DNA from: Deltaproteobacteria bacterium
Lineage (GTDB): Bacteria > Desulfobacterota > JAENJC01
Length of the DNA: 8,474 bases
Assembly (NCBI GenBank): GCA_016844545.1
Contig: JAENJC010000102.1
Span: forward strand, 1-8,474
Direction: 5' to 3'
Numbering within the stretch: the first letter of the stretch is position 1; the number at the start of each line of letters is the position of its first letter. This document shows positions 6,564-8,474 of this stretch, piece by piece. The notes under the pieces are model-generated. The model was not told where the DNA came from. It saw only the letters and a list, made by a program, of their open reading frames with translations, and made no database searches. The position numbers and the translations under genes were made by a program.

Positions 6564-7490
6564 TTATAGATTTTCAGTCAATGCCGTGCTCAGATACCTC
6601 TCTCCGGTATCAGGCAGGACCACAACTATCAATTTATCCTTATTCTCAGGCCTCTTTGCGACCTCCAATGCTGCCCAGACCGCAGCGCCAGAGGATATAC
6701 CGCAGAGTATTCCCTCCTCCTTTGCAAGTCTCCTGGCCATGACAAAGGAATCATCATTGGTAACCTGTATTACTTCATCTATGATCTTTGTATTTAATAC
6801 ATCAGGGACAAAGCCTGCACCGATACCCTGAATTTTGTGAGGTCCCGGTTGCCCCCCTGAAAGTACAGGAGATGCAGTAGGCTCCACAGCAATTGCCTTG
6901 AATCCCGGTTTTTTCGCCTTAATAATCTCAGCAACGCCTGTTATAGTCCCACCGGTTCCTACACCGCCAACGAAGATGTCAATCTTACCATCCGTATCGT
7001 TCCATATCTCAAGGGCTGTGGTTTGTCTATGTATATCAGGGTTAGATGGGTTCTTGAACTGCTGCGGTATAAAGGATTTAGGGGTCTTTGCAGCCAGTTC
7101 CTCTGCAGTCCGGATAGCCCCTTTCATCCCTTCAGTGCCGGGTGTTAATACCAGCTCGGCTCCAAGGAGCTTCATCAGGTTTCTCCTCTCCACGCTCATG
7201 GTCTCAGGCATGGTGAGTATCAGCCTATACCCTTTTGCAGCTGCCACAAACGCCAGGGCTATACCAGTATTTCCTGAGGTAGGCTCGATGATCACGGAAT
7301 CGCTATTAATTAGCCCGGCCTTTTCTGCGGCCTCGATCATACTGACCCCGATCCTGTCCTTCACGCTGGAGAGGGGGTTAAACGATTCAAGTTTTGCTGC
7401 CACTGTAGCAACGCAACCAGCTGTTACTCTGTTTAACTTTACCAGAGGTGTATTTCCGATAGTCTTTGTAATATCACTGTAAATCTTCAT
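6564..7490 (-). CDS. cysK: Cysteine synthase A-type PLP enzyme (O-acetylserine sulfhydrylase)
   Basis: Cytosolic beta-substituting PLP enzyme forming cysteine from an activated serine and a sulfur donor. The 308 residues match the family length. Seen in order: IGNTPLVKLN (11-20); PLP lysine Lys44 in NPLSSVKDRIG; substrate loop TSGNTG (71-76); phosphate-binding GTGGT (178-182); SPVLSGGQPGPHKIQGIGAG (207-226), the CysK-type loop; SSGAA (266-270); and PDTGERYLSTAL (293-304). The loop favours O-acetylserine-type CysK over mycobacterial CysM, which uses O-phosphoserine; yet the neighbouring CysO-like carrier and MoeB suggest the donor may be a protein thiocarboxylate. The ATG at 7490 has a strong GGAGG 4 nt upstream. 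It is flanked on both sides by copies of the same palindromic element (B downstream, C upstream). No truncation is visible. Confidence 0.95.
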   Translation of the reverse strand: MKIYSDITKTIGNTPLVKLNRVTAGCVATVAAKLESFNPLSSVKDRIGVSMIEAAEKAGLINSDSVIIEPTSGNTGIALAFVAAAKGYRLILTMPETMSVERRNLMKLLGAELVLTPGTEGMKGAIRTAEELAAKTPKSFIPQQFKNPSNPDIHRQTTALEIWNDTDGKIDIFVGGVGTGGTITGVAEIIKAKKPGFKAIAVEPTASPVLSGGQPGPHKIQGIGAGFVPDVLNTKIIDEVIQVTNDDSFVMARRLAKEEGILCGISSGAAVWAALEVAKRPENKDKLIVVVLPDTGERYLSTALTENL

Positions 7491-7500
7491 AAGACCTCCG

Positions 7501-7556
7501 TTTTACGGGTAACTCTGCGTGGTTACCCTGGGCGGACACATAGGGCCGCCCCTACA
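7501..7556. repeat. Double-hairpin dispersed element, copy C (inverted relative to A and B)
   Basis: The reverse complement begins TGTAGGGGCGGCCCTATGTG, as in copy B, continues with a CCGCCCAGGGTAACCACG stretch, and ends in a diverged second arm (GTTACCCGTAAAA). It fills the gap between the cysO-like stop (7564-7566) and the cysK ribosome site (7493-7499). Compensating T/A changes in the GGGTAACC...GGTTACCC-type arm hint that pairing may be partly maintained. Confidence 0.9.
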
Positions 7557-7563
7557 TTAATTT

Positions 7564-7977
7564 TTATTCCACAACGATTTCATCATTGATGCTGGCTCCA
7601 CGGATATTGGTAATTACATGGAACTTGTGGCCAATCTGATAGATGATCGGTTCTTTAATCAGCTTCTGTGGAAAATTCATGTATATTTTTTTTTTGATCG
7701 GAGCTCCACCCGCAATGGCAGGAATTATTGAGACCTCATCACCGTCGTTAAGGTGCGTGTCAAGGCCTTGAAGAAAGCGAATATCCTCGTCGTTGAGATA
7801 GAGGTTTATAAACCTCCTTACCTTCCCTGTCTCGTCGCAGAGCCTCTCCTTCATCCCAGGGGACGCCTTCTCCAGGGTATCAATCAACTCTCCAATAGTC
7901 TTTCCCTCCGCACTTACCTCTTCCTGCCCATTTGTGAGCTTCCTCAAAGGTGTCGGAATCCTTACTTTGACTGCCAT
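7564..7977 (-). CDS. CysO-like MoaD/ThiS sulfur carrier fused to a truncated NIL domain
   Basis: Residues 1-91 form a beta-grasp sulfur carrier very like mycobacterial CysO: MAVKVRIPTPLRKLTNGQ, then RRFINLYLNDEDIRFLQGLD, then VSIIPAIAGG with Gly90-Gly91. In CysO the protein ends at Gly-Gly, where the thiocarboxylate forms. Here translation continues through APIKKK into IYMNFPQKLIKEPIIYQIGH and a KFHVITNIRGASINDEI stretch, the first half of a NIL domain, then stops after VVE; the family's second half is missing. The start at 7977 (137 aa) has AGGAG 7 nt upstream; an in-frame start at 7998 adds seven residues but ignores that site. The Gly-Gly would need to be exposed by cleavage or by an alternative product, and no JAMM-type protease is encoded in the window. 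Element copy C lies 7 bp after the stop. The carrier identity is firm; the fusion's meaning is open. Confidence 0.9.
   Translation of the reverse strand: MAVKVRIPTPLRKLTNGQEEVSAEGKTIGELIDTLEKASPGMKERLCDETGKVRRFINLYLNDEDIRFLQGLDTHLNDGDEVSIIPAIAGGAPIKKKIYMNFPQKLIKEPIIYQIGHKFHVITNIRGASINDEIVVE
7686..7695 (-). other. Ten-A tract at the carrier/NIL junction
   Basis: On the coding strand the tract reads ATC, ten A, TATACATG, directly after the codons for Gly-Gly-Ala-Pro-Ile. Losing one A gives IKKKYT then TGA; gaining one gives a short tail ending in TAA about 14 codons later. Slippage by polymerase (or sequencing) would therefore change a NIL fusion into a short-tailed carrier. Confidence 0.6.
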
Positions 7978-8000
7978 TGCGTTTCTCCTTTCCTGCAAAT

Positions 8001-8240
8001 TTATTGGCCTTTTTCAACTATCAGGTGAAATTTAGTCCCATCCTTCTTTGTCCCGACTATCCTGTGCCCTTCCTCTTTCAGAGAACGGGGGACATTCCTT
8101 AACGGTTCTCCATCATTAAGGATCACCTCAAGATGTTGACCAGGTTCCAGGGTCTCCAGTTTGAGCTTGGTCTTAACAAAGGTCATTGGGCATACCTCGT
8201 TGGTTATATCTAATACTGCATCTACTTTTATATCTGACAT
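8001..8240 (-). CDS. tusA: TusA-family sulfur carrier/sulfurtransferase
   Basis: Small cytosolic protein (79 residues) of the TusA/SirA fold that carries persulfide sulfur on a conserved Cys. Seen: the N-terminal strand DAVLDITNEVCPMTFVKTKL with Cys17 at the start of the first helix, then LEPGQHLEVILNDGEP, then HRIVGTKKDGTKFHLIVEK. The usual CPxP motif is CPMT here, as in some TusA-like subfamilies, so the second Pro is missing. The ATG at 8240 has AAGGAG about 6 nt upstream. It lies 23 bp before the CysO-like gene and leads the cysteine-type cluster, so it could pass sulfur to the carrier or to the E1 enzyme, which has no rhodanese domain; that link is inferred. A 77-bp palindromic element lies just upstream. 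Confidence 0.9.
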   Translation of the reverse strand: MSDIKVDAVLDITNEVCPMTFVKTKLKLETLEPGQHLEVILNDGEPLRNVPRSLKEEGHRIVGTKKDGTKFHLIVEKGQ

Positions 8241-8266
8241 GATATCTCCTTATTAAATCCCTTTTC

Positions 8267-8343
8267 TGTCATCCCCGAGTGTCTCTGTCGGGGATATGGT
8301 TTTCAAAAAACCGGATTCCCGATTAAACATTTCGGGAATGACA
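8267..8343. repeat. Palindromic element with TGTCATcCCCGA termini
   Basis: Ends TGTCATCCCCGA and TCGGGAATGACA are inverted with one mismatch over 12 bp. Inside are two smaller hairpins: TCCCCGA (8272-8278) with TCGGGGA (8288-8294), and ATTCCCGA (8315-8322) with TCGGGAAT (8332-8339). The GTCATtCCCG...CGGGAATGAC type is a common dispersed MITE-like repeat. It is unrelated in sequence to copies A-C. It fills most of the 116-bp gap between the upstream gene's stop and tusA. Confidence 0.85.
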
Positions 8344-8356
8344 AAGAGGTGTTGAA

Positions 8357-8474
8357 CTATTCCTGTATGTTTATCTCCAAGGGCGGCTTCGGGTCCTTTA
8401 CTGCCTTGTCCTTGAAGACATCTTTCATGTGCGCCATATAGCTCTGAATCATCCCTTCTTCTCTGAGAAGTGTT
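8357..8474 (-). CDS. C-terminal end of an unrecognised protein (5' end outside window)
   Basis: Reading the minus strand from base 8473 gives 38 residues and a TAG at 8357-8359: TLLREEGMIQSYMAHMKDVF, then KDKAVKDPKPPLEINIQE. This is the best of the three frames: it has no internal stop and its composition looks like protein, with a helical stretch followed by a Pro-rich, charged tail. It is too short to assign. It has the same direction as tusA, 116 bp upstream, so it may belong to the same transcript or be the preceding gene. Confidence 0.5.
   Translation of the reverse strand, partial: TLLREEGMIQSYMAHMKDVFKDKAVKDPKPPLEINIQE

Noticed and set aside
6898..7482. Long open frame on the + strand opposite cysK.
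   Set aside because: It is the antisense of a clear CysK with all motifs in place; the translation has no recognisable domain.
3029..7556. CRISPR-like repeat set.
   Set aside because: Only three copies, far apart, in mixed orientation, with genes between them rather than spacers.
7564..7977. MoaD for molybdopterin synthesis or ThiS for thiamine.
   Set aside because: The RRFINLYLNDEDIRF and GLDTHLNDGDEVSIIPA stretches match CysO much better, and cysK is next door; no MoaE, ThiG or other partners are in the window.

Overview
The window is gene-dense and bacterial. One partial gene on the + strand (1-631) meets a long run of minus-strand genes (8474 down to 639). Frequent ATA (Ile) and AGG (Arg) codons, moderate GC, tight packing and short dispersed palindromic elements suggest an anaerobic or sulfur-metabolising lineage such as Nitrospirota or Desulfobacterota. 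That placement is a guess from style; no marker gene settles it.

Layout in minus-strand transcription order: the 3' end of an unrecognised gene (8474-8357); a 77-bp palindromic element (8267-8343); a TusA-family sulfur carrier (8240-8001); a CysO-like sulfur carrier fused to a cut-short NIL domain (7977-7564); cysteine synthase CysK (7490-6564); a MoeB/ThiF-type adenylyltransferase (6494-5685); a radical SAM gene broken by one frameshift (5685-4512); a DASS/SLC13 anion transporter (4510-3083); a universal stress protein (3016-2552); an unrecognised soluble protein (2531-2073); a chorismate lyase-family protein (2070-1474); and the UbiA prenyltransferase (1505-639). UbiA converges, with only 7 bp between, on the C-terminal part of a geranylgeranyl-reductase-family flavoprotein (before 1 to 631).

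The first half reads as a sulfur-carrier cysteine pathway. The E1-like enzyme would adenylate the Gly-Gly end of a CysO/ThiS-type carrier, sulfur would be loaded as a thiocarboxylate, and a PLP cysteine synthase would use it; TusA may supply or relay sulfur. The last part reads as prenylated-aromatic (quinone-type) synthesis: chorismate to 4-hydroxybenzoate, prenylation by UbiA, with a prenyl-reductase-type flavoprotein next door. The anion transporter, stress protein and unknown protein lie between the two.

Most interesting points: (1) the carrier's Gly-Gly is internal, followed by about 46 residues of a truncated NIL domain, with a ten-A tract at the junction; (2) three copies of one 55-bp double-hairpin element fill exactly three stop-to-Shine-Dalgarno gaps of an otherwise overlapping operon, and one copy sits where the NIL domain is cut off; (3) a radical SAM enzyme with an unusual CX8CX2C cluster motif sits in the cysteine operon and carries a single-base frameshift; (4) the DASS transporter has altered SNT motifs.
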